This document shows positions 15,381-24,260 of a stretch of 29,386 nt of DNA, piece by piece. Position 1 is the stretch's first letter; each line of letters opens with the position of its first letter. Made by a program: the position numbers and the translations under genes. Origin of the DNA: Geodermatophilaceae bacterium (GTDB taxonomy: Bacteria > Actinomycetota > Actinomycetes > Mycobacteriales > Geodermatophilaceae); NCBI GenBank assembly GCA_013811805.1, contig JACCUM010000244.1:1-29386 (forward strand), read 5' to 3'. The notes beneath the pieces are model-generated. The model made no database searches, was not told where the DNA came from, and worked only from the letters and a program-made list of their open reading frames with translations.

Positions 15381-16205
15381 TCAGCCACGGGCAGGACGGG
15401 CCATACGGGCGTAGCGGGCGGGCGGTTCGCCGACCACCGCGGTGAATTCCCGGATCAGATGCGCCTGGTCGCTGTAGCCGAGTTCGGCGGCCAGCAACGC
15501 CCAATCGACGTCCTCGCCCGAGGCGGCGCGACCGGCGACCTCGTGCAGCCGATAGCAGCAGATCACCCACTTGGGCCCGATCCCGACGTAGTCGGTGAAC
15601 AACCGCTGCAACCGCCGTACGCCGATCCCGTACCGCCGTGCCACCGCATCGACCCGGGTCAACTCGACGTCGTCACGGATGCCGTTCGTGATCTCGGCGA
15701 CTTGGTCGACGAGCGGATCGATCGGCGGTACGAGCGGGCCGAGCATCTCGTCGGCGGTTGCGGCTGCGCTGGCCGCCGACGCGGCCGAGGCGACTCGGTC
15801 ATGCCAGTCGGTCACGTCGACCGCAAAGTGCTCCTCGATCGGCACCTCTCGGTCAGTGAACATGGAGACCGGCCCGGTCAGGAACGGCCGCAGGCCGCCG
15901 GGCCGGAACCGTACGCCGAGGACGCGGCCCGTACCGCTGAGCGCCTCGGCGAAGTCGGACTTCGTCATGATGCCGGTGATCCGAGCCTTGCGCGGCTCGA
16001 TAGACAGGTGCACCGAGGGGCTGGGCAGCACCCGCTGGATGTGGTCGGGGCGGCCGGTCAGCTCCCACTCGATGACCCAGTGGTAGTCGACGAAGGGCGC
16101 CAGGGCCGGGGTCGGGTCGTGCCTGGTCAGGGTAAAGGCCGCACCGGCGCCGGCATGCGGGCGCAGGATCGCTCGGGCGTTATCGGCCGCCGACGTGCTG
16201 CTCAT
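15381..16205 (-). CDS. AraC-family transcriptional regulator
   Basis: 274 residues. The N-terminal sensor domain (about 25-145; FVDYHWVIEWEL, HLSIEPRKARITGIM, RFRPGGLRPFL) is the DUF6597-like type found with many actinobacterial AraC proteins. The C-terminal AraC domain has two HTH units: VDAVARRYGIGVRRLQRLFTD and LAAELGYSDQAHLIREFTAV, ending PPARYARM. A short Ala/Ser repeat (SAASAASAAA) links them. ATG 16205 is chosen because the frame upstream reads through a family D repeat and has no family features. It is divergent from the ALDH-EthD operon and is the natural candidate for its activator. Confidence 0.88.
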   Translation of the reverse strand: MSSTSAADNARAILRPHAGAGAAFTLTRHDPTPALAPFVDYHWVIEWELTGRPDHIQRVLPSPSVHLSIEPRKARITGIMTKSDFAEALSGTGRVLGVRFRPGGLRPFLTGPVSMFTDREVPIEEHFAVDVTDWHDRVASAASAASAAATADEMLGPLVPPIDPLVDQVAEITNGIRDDVELTRVDAVARRYGIGVRRLQRLFTDYVGIGPKWVICCYRLHEVAGRAASGEDVDWALLAAELGYSDQAHLIREFTAVVGEPPARYARMARPARG

Positions 16206-16272
16206 CACGGCCAGCTTCGTCCCCGTCGGATCAGCCGGAATCTGGGGGCCGCCGCCGACCGGCTCGGGCCGA

Positions 16273-16326
16273 TGATCGTGAGCGCTGGAGGTGCGATAAT
16301 CGCTGCACTTGAGGCGCTCATGATCA
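16273..16326. repeat. Family D palindromic repeat (D-1)
   Basis: TGATCGTGAGCGC (16273-16285) faces GCGCTCATGATCA (16314-16326), one mismatch, 54 bp overall. It contains the GGTGC centre shared by family D. It lies in the 267-bp gap between the divergent AraC and ALDH genes, in which I see no other clear signal. Confidence 0.75.
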
Positions 16327-16472
16327 TGGAAACCTGGGCCAGCCATGGGCCTGGTCCGGCGGCGATCCGGGACCACTTGGGGCCTCGCTCGTACCCGTAC
16401 GCCGGCCTGCTGCCTACGATGCTGAGGAAGTCACCGTCGCCTTCGCCGCAACCGCAAGGAGTTCTGATCCAC

Positions 16473-17929
<1,457 letters not shown>

Positions 17930-17933
<4 letters not shown>

Positions 17934-18247
17934 CCGTGTCCTTCTTCGCCCTCTATCGGACGCCTCCGGATGCCGACGCCTTCGACTCGGCGTACTTCGG
18001 TACGCACGTGCCGATCGTCGCGGGCACGCCCGGTCTGCTGGAGAACAAGGTGCACCGGGTCAAGCGCCAACTCGTTGGCGAACCGGCCTATTACCTGGTC
18101 GCCGAGCTGGTTTTTGCTGACGCGGAGTCGATGAAGGCGGCCTTCAAGTCCCCGGAATGGGGCGCTTCCGGTGCGAACCTGCAGGAGTGGGGCGGGATGG
18201 ACCTGGTCACGATGTTCACGACCGACGGGCCGGACGCCATCGGCTGA
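17930..18247 (+). CDS. EthD-family protein
   Basis: A 105-residue ferredoxin-like (dimeric alpha/beta barrel) protein. It begins MTVSFFALYRTPPDADAFDSAYF and has THVPIVAGTPGLL, AYYLVAELVFAD and MKAAFKSPEWGA, the pattern of EthD proteins. EthD was first found in ethyl tert-butyl ether degradation, and relatives often accompany catabolic dehydrogenases without a known reaction. Its ATG overlaps the ALDH stop by 4 bp, which supports a joint catabolic role. A family A repeat follows 32 bp after the stop. Confidence 0.85.
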
Positions 18248-18279
18248 GTCGACGGAGCGCCGGTCGCCCCTCGCGCGAA

Positions 18280-18341
18280 GTTGATCATCGGCGAGATGGG
18301 GGTTTCCCCCGCGAGAACCCCCTGATTTGCCGATGATCAAC
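18280..18341. repeat. Family A palindromic repeat (A-2)
   Basis: GTTGATCATCGGC (18280-18292) and its complement (18329-18341), a 13-bp perfect inverted repeat within the same 62-bp total length as A-1 and A-3. The inner sequence GGGGGTTTCCCCCGCGAGAACCC keeps the GGGGTTT and CCGCGA parts. It lies 17 bp before the ogt-like start. Confidence 0.85.
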
Positions 18342-18357
18342 GGGAAGGGTCGGTGCC

Positions 18358-18942
18358 GTGGCGCAGGATGGTCATGTGCAGTCCCGTCCGGACGTGACTG
18401 GCGAGCTGTCCTCAGGAGGCACGCTCGACACGGTGGCCTTTGCCGCCGTACCGACCCCGGTCGGGGACGTCCTGGTTGCGGTCACCGAGTCGGGGGTGGC
18501 AGCGACGCACTTCCGGGACAGCCCCGACGTACGGTCTCGGATCGCTGCACGGATCGGGCTTGCGGTGGTCGACGATCCGGTTCGAACCGACCTGGTCCGT
18601 ACGGAGTTGGCGGCGTACTTCACCGGTTCGCTGCGTGAGTTCACCGTGCCGCTGGACTGGCGGCTGATGTCGGCGGCCCAGCGCCTGGTGCTGGGGAAGC
18701 TCTGCGAGACCGTGCGCTTCGGACAGGTCGTGACCTACGGCGAGCTGGCCAAGCGGTGCGGGTCGACGATCCCGGCGCGCGGCATCGGTTCGATCATGGG
18801 CAGCAACCCGATTCCGATCCTCGTGCCCTGCCATCGGGTGGTGGCCGGAAACGGGTTGGGCGGGTTCAGCGGTGGGGACGGCGTCGAATCCAAGCAGGCG
18901 CTGCTCGCTCTCGAGGGCCAACTCCCGGCCGGACTCTGGTAG
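18358..18942 (+). CDS. ogt: Methylated-DNA--[protein]-cysteine S-methyltransferase
   Basis: 194 residues of the Ogt/MGMT type. The active site VPCHRVV has the methyl-acceptor Cys158. The HTH (QVVTYGELAKRCGSTIPARGIGSIMGSNP) precedes it and the family's closing GLGGFSGGDGVESKQALLALE follows. It repairs O6-methylguanine and O4-methylthymine by moving the alkyl group to its own Cys, once per molecule. GTG 18358 is taken as start; GTG 18376 is also in frame. No Ada-type N-terminal domain is present, so it is not a sensor of alkylation. It stands alone between repeats. Confidence 0.92.
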   Translation: MAQDGHVQSRPDVTGELSSGGTLDTVAFAAVPTPVGDVLVAVTESGVAATHFRDSPDVRSRIAARIGLAVVDDPVRTDLVRTELAAYFTGSLREFTVPLDWRLMSAAQRLVLGKLCETVRFGQVVTYGELAKRCGSTIPARGIGSIMGSNPIPILVPCHRVVAGNGLGGFSGGDGVESKQALLALEGQLPAGLW

Positions 18943-19052
18943 CCGAGAACGACCCGCCCCGCCGTCGGCGTGGCAGCTGCTCATTGGGGCGGCTGCCCGA
19001 CCCGTGAGCCGAAAGTCGATGCTGATTGGTTTACGTGCTCGCCTCGGCTGCA

Positions 19053-19105
19053 TGATCATGAGCGCCCAGGGTGCAGCCGCACTGGACCTCAGGCGCTCAC
19101 GATCT
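19053..19105. repeat. Family D palindromic repeat (D-2)
   Basis: TGATCATGAGCGCC (19053-19066) faces GGCGCTCACGATC (19092-19104), about 53 bp overall, with AGGGTGCAG in the middle. It sits in the 323-bp gap between ogt and the CMD gene. Its right end runs straight into a 13-bp tandem repeat. Confidence 0.75.
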
Positions 19106-19191
19106 CGGTCCCGTGCCTCGGGGCTGAGTCTCGGGGCTGGGTCTCGGCGCCGGACCTCGGTGCTGAATCGGGCTTGGTCTCGGTGCTGTCA
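19104..19191. repeat. 13-bp degenerate tandem repeat (CTCGGKGCTGRGT)
   Basis: Six 13-nt units and one shortened 10-nt unit: 19104, 19117, 19130, 19143, 19156, 19169 (10 nt) and 19179. The two central units are CTCGGGGCTGAGT and CTCGGGGCTGGGT. The array begins at the end of repeat D-2, and its last unit runs into the -35 element of the CMD promoter. Confidence 0.65.
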
Positions 19192-19213
19192 CGTCGTCGA
19201 CGGCTACCTCGTC
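19187..19213 (+). promoter_or_regulatory. Predicted ECF41-type promoter of the CMD gene
   Basis: TGTCACG (19187-19193), 16 nt, CGTC (19210-19213), 52 bp before the GTG start. From memory, ECF41 sigma factors use TGTCACA-N16-CGTC, so this is nearly an exact match. The same pattern with the same spacing stands before the ECF gene itself. Confidence 0.7.
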
Positions 19214-19265
19214 GTACTGACGACGGCCCGATCGGCGGGCTGCACACACGTGCTGGAGGCACCCC

Positions 19266-19877
19266 GTGGCCCGTATCCCGCTCGCCCTGGAGGACCGTAC
19301 GAAGCGGCCGTCGTTCCTGACCCTGGGAGCCCTCGGTTATGCCACCAAGAGCTACGGCGCTGAACTCGACAGCGCGTTGGTGATGAGCCATCATCCCGGC
19401 GTCTTCTGGCCATGGGCGCTGATGGAGATGGCCGGACAGCGCCGACGCAGCGTGCTGCCCGAGCACCTCGATCACCTGGTCGTCTTCGTCACCGCCGTGC
19501 ACCTGGGCTGTTCGTGGTGCGTCGACTTCGGCGCGTCGCTGTGGGAGCGCAAGCGGTTGGACCCGGCGACGCTGAAAGAGGCCGCACGCTGGCGTTCGTC
19601 GGACGCCTTTGATGCCGACCAGCGGGCGGCGTTCGGGTACGCCGAGGCGGTCAGCGGTGAGCTGTCCGCGGTCTCCGACGAGCTGGTCGCCGACCTGCGG
19701 GAACGGTTCGGCGATGCGGGCGTGGTGGAACTGACGTACCTGATCGCGTTGGAGAACATGCGGGCCCGGTTCAACAGCAGCCTGGGCCTGCACTCGCAGG
19801 GCTTCAGCACCGGCGATGCCTGCGTCGTCCCGCTCCCAGCACGCGCCGCGGTGTCCCGCCAGATTGCCCAGAAGTGA
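19266..19877 (+). CDS. Carboxymuconolactone decarboxylase-family protein
   Basis: 203 residues with the CMD/AhpD-type helical core. The redox-type motif C82-S-W-C85 lies in HLGCSWCVDFGASL, preceded by LDHLVVFVTAV, and ELTYLIALENMRARFNSSLG closes the domain. CxxC members of this superfamily act as thiol peroxidase-like or disulfide proteins rather than true decarboxylases. GTG 19266 is the start. The gene faces the ECF41 sigma gene; such pairing of ECF41 with a CMD, oxidoreductase or epimerase (COE) gene is the known hallmark of the group, and the promoter upstream fits it. The stop TGA lies at the edge of a family C repeat. Confidence 0.88.
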   Translation: MARIPLALEDRTKRPSFLTLGALGYATKSYGAELDSALVMSHHPGVFWPWALMEMAGQRRRSVLPEHLDHLVVFVTAVHLGCSWCVDFGASLWERKRLDPATLKEAARWRSSDAFDADQRAAFGYAEAVSGELSAVSDELVADLRERFGDAGVVELTYLIALENMRARFNSSLGLHSQGFSTGDACVVPLPARAAVSRQIAQK

Positions 19878-19944
19878 CTTTCTCCGGAGAAAGTGCGGTC
19901 TGGGCGCCCCCTGGAGTGACTTTCTCCGGAGAAAGTGCGGTCTG
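19873..19944. repeat. Family C paired-palindrome element (C-3), direct-repeat form
   Basis: The 30-nt unit AGTGACTTTCTCCGGAGAAA + GTGCGGTCTG occurs at 19873-19902 and again at 19915-19944. Each contains the perfect 18-bp palindrome ACTTTCTCCGGAGAAAGT. The period is 42 bp, the same as the core spacing of C-1 and C-2. It fills most of the gap between two convergent genes and includes the stop codon of the CMD gene, so it may also stop transcription from both sides. Confidence 0.85.
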
Positions 19945-19971
19945 CGAAGCAGAGGCGGCGAGGTAGCGGGT

Positions 19972-20994
19972 TCAGCGGAACCGGGTCAGCTTGGCTGGGG
20001 CGAGTACGGCGTACATGGCGACGATCTGGCGACCGCGAAGGCTGAAGGTGTACGCAGAGATCGGGGCAATTCCCACCCCTGCCCCGGCGCGCCTCCGGCT
20101 CCGGCCCGACCGCCCGACCCGCGGCTCGGCGCTGTCCACCCGGACCAGGAAGCCCGGATCACCGTTGACCAGGACCGGCGCGACGCTCGCGCCCTGCCCG
20201 TACCGCGCGACGAGTCCGGTCAGGAACCCAGCGACCTTGGCGGCACCCACGACCGGTCGTCGGGCCGCGGTGACCTCGCCGGCACCGTCGCTGGTGAGCA
20301 CCACAGCCGGCGCCAGCAGTCGGGCCAACCGATCGATGTCCCCGGCGAACAGCGCGGTGGACATCTCGCCGAGCACCGACCATGCCAGTTCGGCCGACTG
20401 GCGCGGCACCGGGTCGGCCTCGCTCAGCCGCCGCCGTCCTCGGGAGGCGTGCTGCCGGGCATTACTGACCGAACAGCCGAGCACGTCGGCGATATCGGTG
20501 AAGTCCAGGGCGAGTACGTCGTGCAGGACGACGGCCAGGCGTTGCTCCGGGGTGAGTTCGTCGAGCAGGACCAGAAATGCCATCCGTACCGACTCGTCCT
20601 GGACCAGGACGTCGAGCGGGTCCGACCCCGGGCCGCTGGCACCGACAACGGTGGTTGCACCTCCACCGCCGCTGCCTCCGACGCCGCGGCTGCCCAAGCC
20701 GCCACCGCCGGCTGTGACGGGCGCCGCGGTGATCAACGGTTCGGGCAGCCACGGCCCGACGTAGGTCTCGCGCCGTACCCGGGCCGAACGCAGATGATCC
20801 AACGACAGCCGCCCGACGACCCGGGTCAGCCAGGCTCGCGGGTCGACCACCTCATCGGCGTGCTCCGCCCACCGCGGCCACGCCTCGGCCACCAGGTCCT
20901 CGGCATCGGCCCAGCTGCTGGTCAGTCGATAGGAGACGCCGAGCAGATAGCCGCGCTGCTCGGCGAAGATCTCCGCCGCACGCTCTGCTTGCAC
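19972..20994 (-). CDS. ECF41-group RNA polymerase sigma factor (SigJ-like) with SnoaL-like C-terminal domain
   Basis: About 340 residues. Sigma-2 spans residues 8-75 (YRLTSSWADAEDLVAEAWPRW), sigma-4 about 130-185 (LDELTPEQRLAVVLHDVL, FTDIADVLGCSVSNARQHASRGRR), and a SnoaL-like domain about 195-335. In ECF41 proteins the extra domain replaces an anti-sigma factor and tunes activity. SDGAGEV stands for the family's DGGGK, and APAKLTRF for NPDKL. A Gly-rich linker at residues 95-125 is longer than I would expect. GTG 20994 is chosen for the GGAAGG 8 nt upstream; the frame stays open further to 21417 but has no family features. A CGTCACG-N16-CGTC promoter lies upstream, so it is probably autoregulated. 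Confidence 0.88.
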   Translation of the reverse strand: MQAERAAEIFAEQRGYLLGVSYRLTSSWADAEDLVAEAWPRWAEHADEVVDPRAWLTRVVGRLSLDHLRSARVRRETYVGPWLPEPLITAAPVTAGGGGLGSRGVGGSGGGGATTVVGASGPGSDPLDVLVQDESVRMAFLVLLDELTPEQRLAVVLHDVLALDFTDIADVLGCSVSNARQHASRGRRRLSEADPVPRQSAELAWSVLGEMSTALFAGDIDRLARLLAPAVVLTSDGAGEVTAARRPVVGAAKVAGFLTGLVARYGQGASVAPVLVNGDPGFLVRVDSAEPRVGRSGRSRRRAGAGVGIAPISAYTFSLRGRQIVAMYAVLAPAKLTRFR

Positions 20995-21064
20995 AAGTCC
21001 CACCTTCCCGTACCCGTACCTCCGCGCAGCGCCGACGGCGGCATGGCGCATGCCGTACCCAATG

Positions 21065-21091
21065 GACGAGACAGCCGACCCGTACGTGACG
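21065..21091 (-). promoter_or_regulatory. Predicted ECF41-type autoregulatory promoter
   Basis: On the minus strand CGTCACG (21091-21085), 16 nt, CGTC (21068-21065), 70 bp before the sigma gene's GTG. It differs by one base from the -35 of the CMD promoter at 19187 and has the same spacing. Confidence 0.65.
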
Positions 21092-21244
21092 CGGCCCTTG
21101 CCTACCGGGTGTCGAGACCCGCTGGCTAGGCGACCGGCATGTCGGCACACGGAGTAGGCAAAGGCGGCTCGGGTGGCGGAGCAGACCCGCGGCCCGGCTG
21201 GCGGGGTGTTCGATCCGTGGCCGGGCGCTGGGCAGGATGAGGCC

Positions 21245-22093
21245 ATGTATCCCGAGAGAGTCGTAGTTGTCGGCGGCGGAACGATGGGCGCCGGCATCGC
21301 GCAGTCTTTCGCCACCGTCGGCTCGACAGTGACGGTGATCGAGGCGAGCCAGGAGTTCACCGCCACCGCCCGCGACCGGCTGAACACAGGGTTGGTCAAA
21401 GCACAGGAACGGGGCAAGATCGACTCTGCCGCCGCTGTTCTTGCACGGATTGACGTACGTACGGGCGCACTGCCGACCGATGCGGAACTCTATGTCGAAG
21501 CCGTACCCGAAGATATCACGATGAAAATTGATGTGCTGCAACGCATCTCGTCCGCTGCTGGGCTGGAGGCGATGCTCGCGACGAACACCTCGTCGTTGCC
21601 GATCACCGAGCTTGCCGCCGCCGTGACGGATCCGGGACGCTTTGTCGGAATGCACTTCTTCAACCCGGTACCGGCCAGCGTCCTGGTCGAGCTCATCCGC
21701 CACGACGGTACGACCGACGCGGTGATCGAGCGGGCCCGCGGCTGGATCACCGCACTGGGCAAGGAATCCATCCTCGTCCGGGACACTCCCGGTTTCGCCA
21801 CCAGCCGGCTCGGCGTCGCAGTCGGGCTCGAGGCGATCCGGATGCTCGAAGAGGGCGTCGGAAGTGCCGAGGACATCGACACGGCGATGCGGCTGGGCTA
21901 CCGGTGGCCGATGGGTCCGCTGCGGCTCACGGACCTGGTGGGCCTCGACGTACGGCTCGGTATCGCCGAGCACCTGACGGCGACCCTGGGCGATCGGTTC
22001 GCTCCGCCGGAGTTGTTGCGCGACAAGGTGGCACGTGGAGAGCTGGGGGCCAAGTCAGGCAAGGGCTTCTTCGCGTGGCCGAGCCGCGACTAG
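21245..22093 (+). CDS. 3-hydroxyacyl-CoA (3-hydroxybutyryl-CoA) dehydrogenase
   Basis: 282 residues, the single-domain length. The N-terminal Rossmann motif is VVVVGGGTMGAGIAQSFA, the catalytic His is in FVGMHFFNPVP, with NTSSLPI before it, and the C-terminal domain has RLGYRWPMGPLRLTDLVGLDV and GAKSGKGFFAW. It oxidises (S)-3-hydroxyacyl-CoA to 3-ketoacyl-CoA with NAD+; relatives are PaaH and FadB2/Hbd, and a role with paaK is conceivable but not shown. ATG 21245 has AGGATGAGG upstream. It is divergent from the ECF41 gene and is a plausible though unproven further target; I see no ECF41 promoter on its side. Confidence 0.9.
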   Translation: MYPERVVVVGGGTMGAGIAQSFATVGSTVTVIEASQEFTATARDRLNTGLVKAQERGKIDSAAAVLARIDVRTGALPTDAELYVEAVPEDITMKIDVLQRISSAAGLEAMLATNTSSLPITELAAAVTDPGRFVGMHFFNPVPASVLVELIRHDGTTDAVIERARGWITALGKESILVRDTPGFATSRLGVAVGLEAIRMLEEGVGSAEDIDTAMRLGYRWPMGPLRLTDLVGLDVRLGIAEHLTATLGDRFAPPELLRDKVARGELGAKSGKGFFAWPSRD

Positions 22094-22106
22094 TCACGCA
22101 CGACGT

Positions 22107-22189
22107 CCGGTTTTCGGCCCCGATTCTGGGACGTTATGCGCATAACGGCCGGTTTTTGGCCCGATTCTGGGACGTTATGCGCATAACGG
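22107..22189. repeat. Family B element as two direct units (B-2)
   Basis: Unit 1 (22107-22148) and unit 2 (22149-22189) are nearly identical: CCGGTTTTCGGCCCCGATTC... and CCGGTTTTTGGCCCGATTC..., each ending with the 14-bp palindrome GTTATGCGCATAAC (22133-22146 and 22174-22187). The palindromes are 41 bp apart. The 55-bp core matches B-1 at 9450-9504 reversed. It fills the gap between the 3-hydroxyacyl-CoA dehydrogenase stop and the GyrI-like remnant. Confidence 0.85.
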
Positions 22190-22190
22190 C

Positions 22191-22641
22191 TCATTGCACG
22201 GTTTGTCGGATGATCGGGCGCAGTTCGGCGGGCGGGCAGGTCTGCGGGTCGTCGAGGTAGATCTCGTGGTGTCGTCCCGGCAGCCGCGACGTGTCCGGGT
22301 TCTCGCCCGCCGGCAGCACAAGGGTCCACCGACAGGTGTCCTTGTCGCTGGACAGCTCGAAGTCGTCGCGGCCATCCTGGGGTCCACAGACCCTCGAGCG
22401 GCAGGTCGGCACTGCCCGTAGCGGCGTAGAGCCTCCGCACCGCCCTGCCGAAGTCCGCCGACTCAGGGGATCCGATCCCGTCGAGCATGAAGACCTGGCG
22501 AGCGGGTACGTCGACGAGCCGGGGGTCGCCGTGGGCAGGTCGATCCCGGAGGGCTGGGCCGGAATCTCGGGTCACGGCGGTCGAGGTCTCCGCCGACTCG
22601 GTGGAGGTAACGGGCGCGGATGGTGCGTCATGAAGTGTCAT
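22191..22641 (-). pseudogene. GyrI-like (AraC effector-domain) gene with internal deletion and frameshift
   Basis: The N-terminal frame (from ATG 22641) reads LVDVPARQVFMLDGIGSPES, FGRAVRRLYAAT and LPLEGLW, the start of standalone GyrI-like small-molecule binding proteins. After EGLW, near 22385, the matching sequence goes on in another frame: DGRDDFELSSDKDTCRWTLVLP and HHEIYLDDPQTCPPAELRPI, ending at 22191. The family normally has about 70 more residues between TMMI(M)QP and HHEIYL; these are lost. The gene thus has both a frameshift and a deletion and cannot make the normal fold. The family binds hydrophobic small molecules. It lies between repeats B-2 and D-3. Confidence 0.7.
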
Positions 22642-22713
22642 GCCAGAAGACTGTGTGGTCTCCCCTTGGGGGAGAGGCAAGACCGACCCGGACGATGTTT
22701 TCAGACGTTTGTA

Positions 22714-22767
22714 TGATCGTGAGGCGCCGTGGGTGCACCGCCACAGCGGCTGAAGCGCTCATGATCT
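22714..22767. repeat. Family D palindromic repeat (D-3)
   Basis: TGATCGTGAGGCGCC (22714-22728) faces GCGCTCATGATCT (22755-22767), 54 bp overall, with GGGTGCACC in the middle. It begins just beyond the 3' end of the SRPBCC gene (stop at 22776) and lies upstream of the GyrI-like remnant. Confidence 0.75.
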
Positions 22768-22775
22768 TCGTCCGA

Positions 22776-23276
22776 TCAGCCCTCGCGTTCTTCCAGCAAG
22801 GCAAGATGTGCCGGCAGTTTCTGGATTTCGCCCTCGACAGTGCGCCGAGCCATCCGGGCGTAACTGGACCGACTCATGGCCGCCGCCAGCCGGCTGCGCA
22901 GACGCGGTGTCACCTGAACGCTGATCGTCACCAGCGTGGTGTCTTGACTGGCCGGGGCCATTTCGACGCAGACCACGACGGTTTCGCTGGCGGCCTCGAG
23001 CCGGGTGGCAACCGTTTGCTGCGGCGCCCAGTCGACGATCTCGCCGGCCATTCCTCCCTCGGCCGAGGGCATCCCGTCGGTTTGCGCGGCGTGGCCGGAG
23101 AAGGCGCGGAACTTCGTACCGGCTTCGAGATCCCCTGGACTGTCCACGATTACCGAGACGTCGCAAACCGAGCAGTACGGCAGCAGACTCGCCATCGCCG
23201 ACCAGACATGCTCGACCGGATAGGCCACCTCGCGAACTGCCGACGCCCGGTGCGGCTGGCTCGATGTGTCTCGCAT
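22776..23276 (-). CDS. SRPBCC-family (polyketide cyclase-like) protein
   Basis: 166 residues. It opens with AVREVAYPVEHVWSAMASLLPYCSV, the beta-strand plus two short helices of START-like proteins. A run of beta strands follows (GTKFRAFSG, GEIVDWAPQQTVATRLEA, TVVVCVEMAPA, TLVTISVQVTP) and a long amphipathic C-terminal helix (RRTVEGEIQKLPAHLALLEE). The SRPBCC fold binds hydrophobic ligands; no ligand can be named. ATG 23276 is the start. It is divergent from phzF across 114 bp. Confidence 0.8.
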   Translation of the reverse strand: MRDTSSQPHRASAVREVAYPVEHVWSAMASLLPYCSVCDVSVIVDSPGDLEAGTKFRAFSGHAAQTDGMPSAEGGMAGEIVDWAPQQTVATRLEAASETVVVCVEMAPASQDTTLVTISVQVTPRLRSRLAAAMSRSSYARMARRTVEGEIQKLPAHLALLEEREG

Positions 23277-23390
23277 GGCCGGCCGAGCCTAATGCGCGCA
23301 GCGGTTCAGGGCCGGTCGAAGACTTCGGATCCATAAGCATCATCAAGGCGTCGGGGCGTGCGGGCGGCCCTCTGGGAGCAGACTGCGTAC

Positions 23391-24260
23391 ATGAGCCGCC
23401 CGTTTCAGCAGGTCGATGTCTTCACCGATACGCCCTATCGCGGCAATCCGGTCGCCGTCGTTCTGGACGGCCAAGGTCTGAGCGCCGAGGAGATGCAGCG
23501 TTTCGCGCACTGGACGAACCTTTCCGAGACGACGTTCGTCCTGCCGCCTACCGAGCCGCGCGCCGACTACCGGGTACGGATCTTCACCCCGGTTGCCGAA
23601 CTCCCGTTCGCCGGGCACCCGACACTGGGCACCTGCCACGCTTGGCTGGCCGCCCGACATGCTGCCCGCGCGGGTACTCGTGCCGATGCCCGGGGCGAGA
23701 ACAACTCTGATGGCGAGGACATCGTGCAGCAGTGCGCTGCCGGGCTGGTCCGGATTCGCCGAACCGCTCACGGACTCGCTTTCGCCGCGCCGCCGTTGCT
23801 GCGCGACGGGCCGGTCGACGACGCGCTGCTGGGGCGAATCGCCTCCATGCTGGGCATTGCGCGACCCGACATCGTGGACGCCCAATGGGCCGACAACGGA
23901 CCGGGATGGGTGGGTGTTCTGCTTGAGAGCGCCGACGCGGTGCTCGCCCTGCGGCCAGGCTTTATCGATCTCGAGCTGGGTGTCGTGGGTCCGTACCCAC
24001 CAGGATCGCCGTACTCCTTCGAGGTACGCGCGTTCTTCCCCAAAGACCATGCCACCGTGGAGGATCCGGTCACCGGGAGCTTGAACGCCTCGCTCGCAGG
24101 ATGGCTGCTGAGGACCGGTCGGGCAACCGCCCCGTACGTCGTCAGCCAAGGAACGGCCCTGGGTCGCGCGGGACGCGTCCACGTCTCGGTCGACGTCGAT
24201 GGAGCCGTCTGGGTCGGTGGCGGCACCGTGACGTGCATCGCCGGACGACTCGAGATGTAA
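23391..24260 (+). CDS. PhzF-family isomerase-like protein
   Basis: 289 residues of the PhzF/DapF-like fold. The family blocks are FQQVDVFTDTPYRGNPVAVV, NLSETTFVLPP with the catalytic-type Glu46, FTPVAELPFAGHPTLG, and VEDPVTGSLNASLAGWLL. PhzF itself isomerises dihydrohydroxyanthranilate in phenazine synthesis, but most relatives, like this one with no phenazine genes nearby, have unknown substrates. ATG 23391 follows a GGGAG at 23374-23378. It seems to be a single-gene unit upstream of the efe promoter region. Confidence 0.9.
   Translation: MSRPFQQVDVFTDTPYRGNPVAVVLDGQGLSAEEMQRFAHWTNLSETTFVLPPTEPRADYRVRIFTPVAELPFAGHPTLGTCHAWLAARHAARAGTRADARGENNSDGEDIVQQCAAGLVRIRRTAHGLAFAAPPLLRDGPVDDALLGRIASMLGIARPDIVDAQWADNGPGWVGVLLESADAVLALRPGFIDLELGVVGPYPPGSPYSFEVRAFFPKDHATVEDPVTGSLNASLAGWLLRTGRATAPYVVSQGTALGRAGRVHVSVDVDGAVWVGGGTVTCIAGRLEM

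Noticed and set aside
15459..16472. Open frame upstream of the aldehyde dehydrogenase
   Set aside because: It is antisense to the AraC gene; the ALDH start at 16473 has AAGGAG upstream and matches the family's N-terminus.
19873..19944. C-3 as nothing more than a terminator between convergent genes
   Set aside because: The position fits, but the same element with the same 42-bp spacing lies inside hrpA and between other genes, so it is primarily a repeat; a terminator effect may be secondary.
20995..21417. N-terminal extension of the ECF41 gene to 21417
   Set aside because: It runs through the predicted promoter and the start of the divergent dehydrogenase gene and carries no sigma-factor features; GTG 20994 has a good ribosome binding site.
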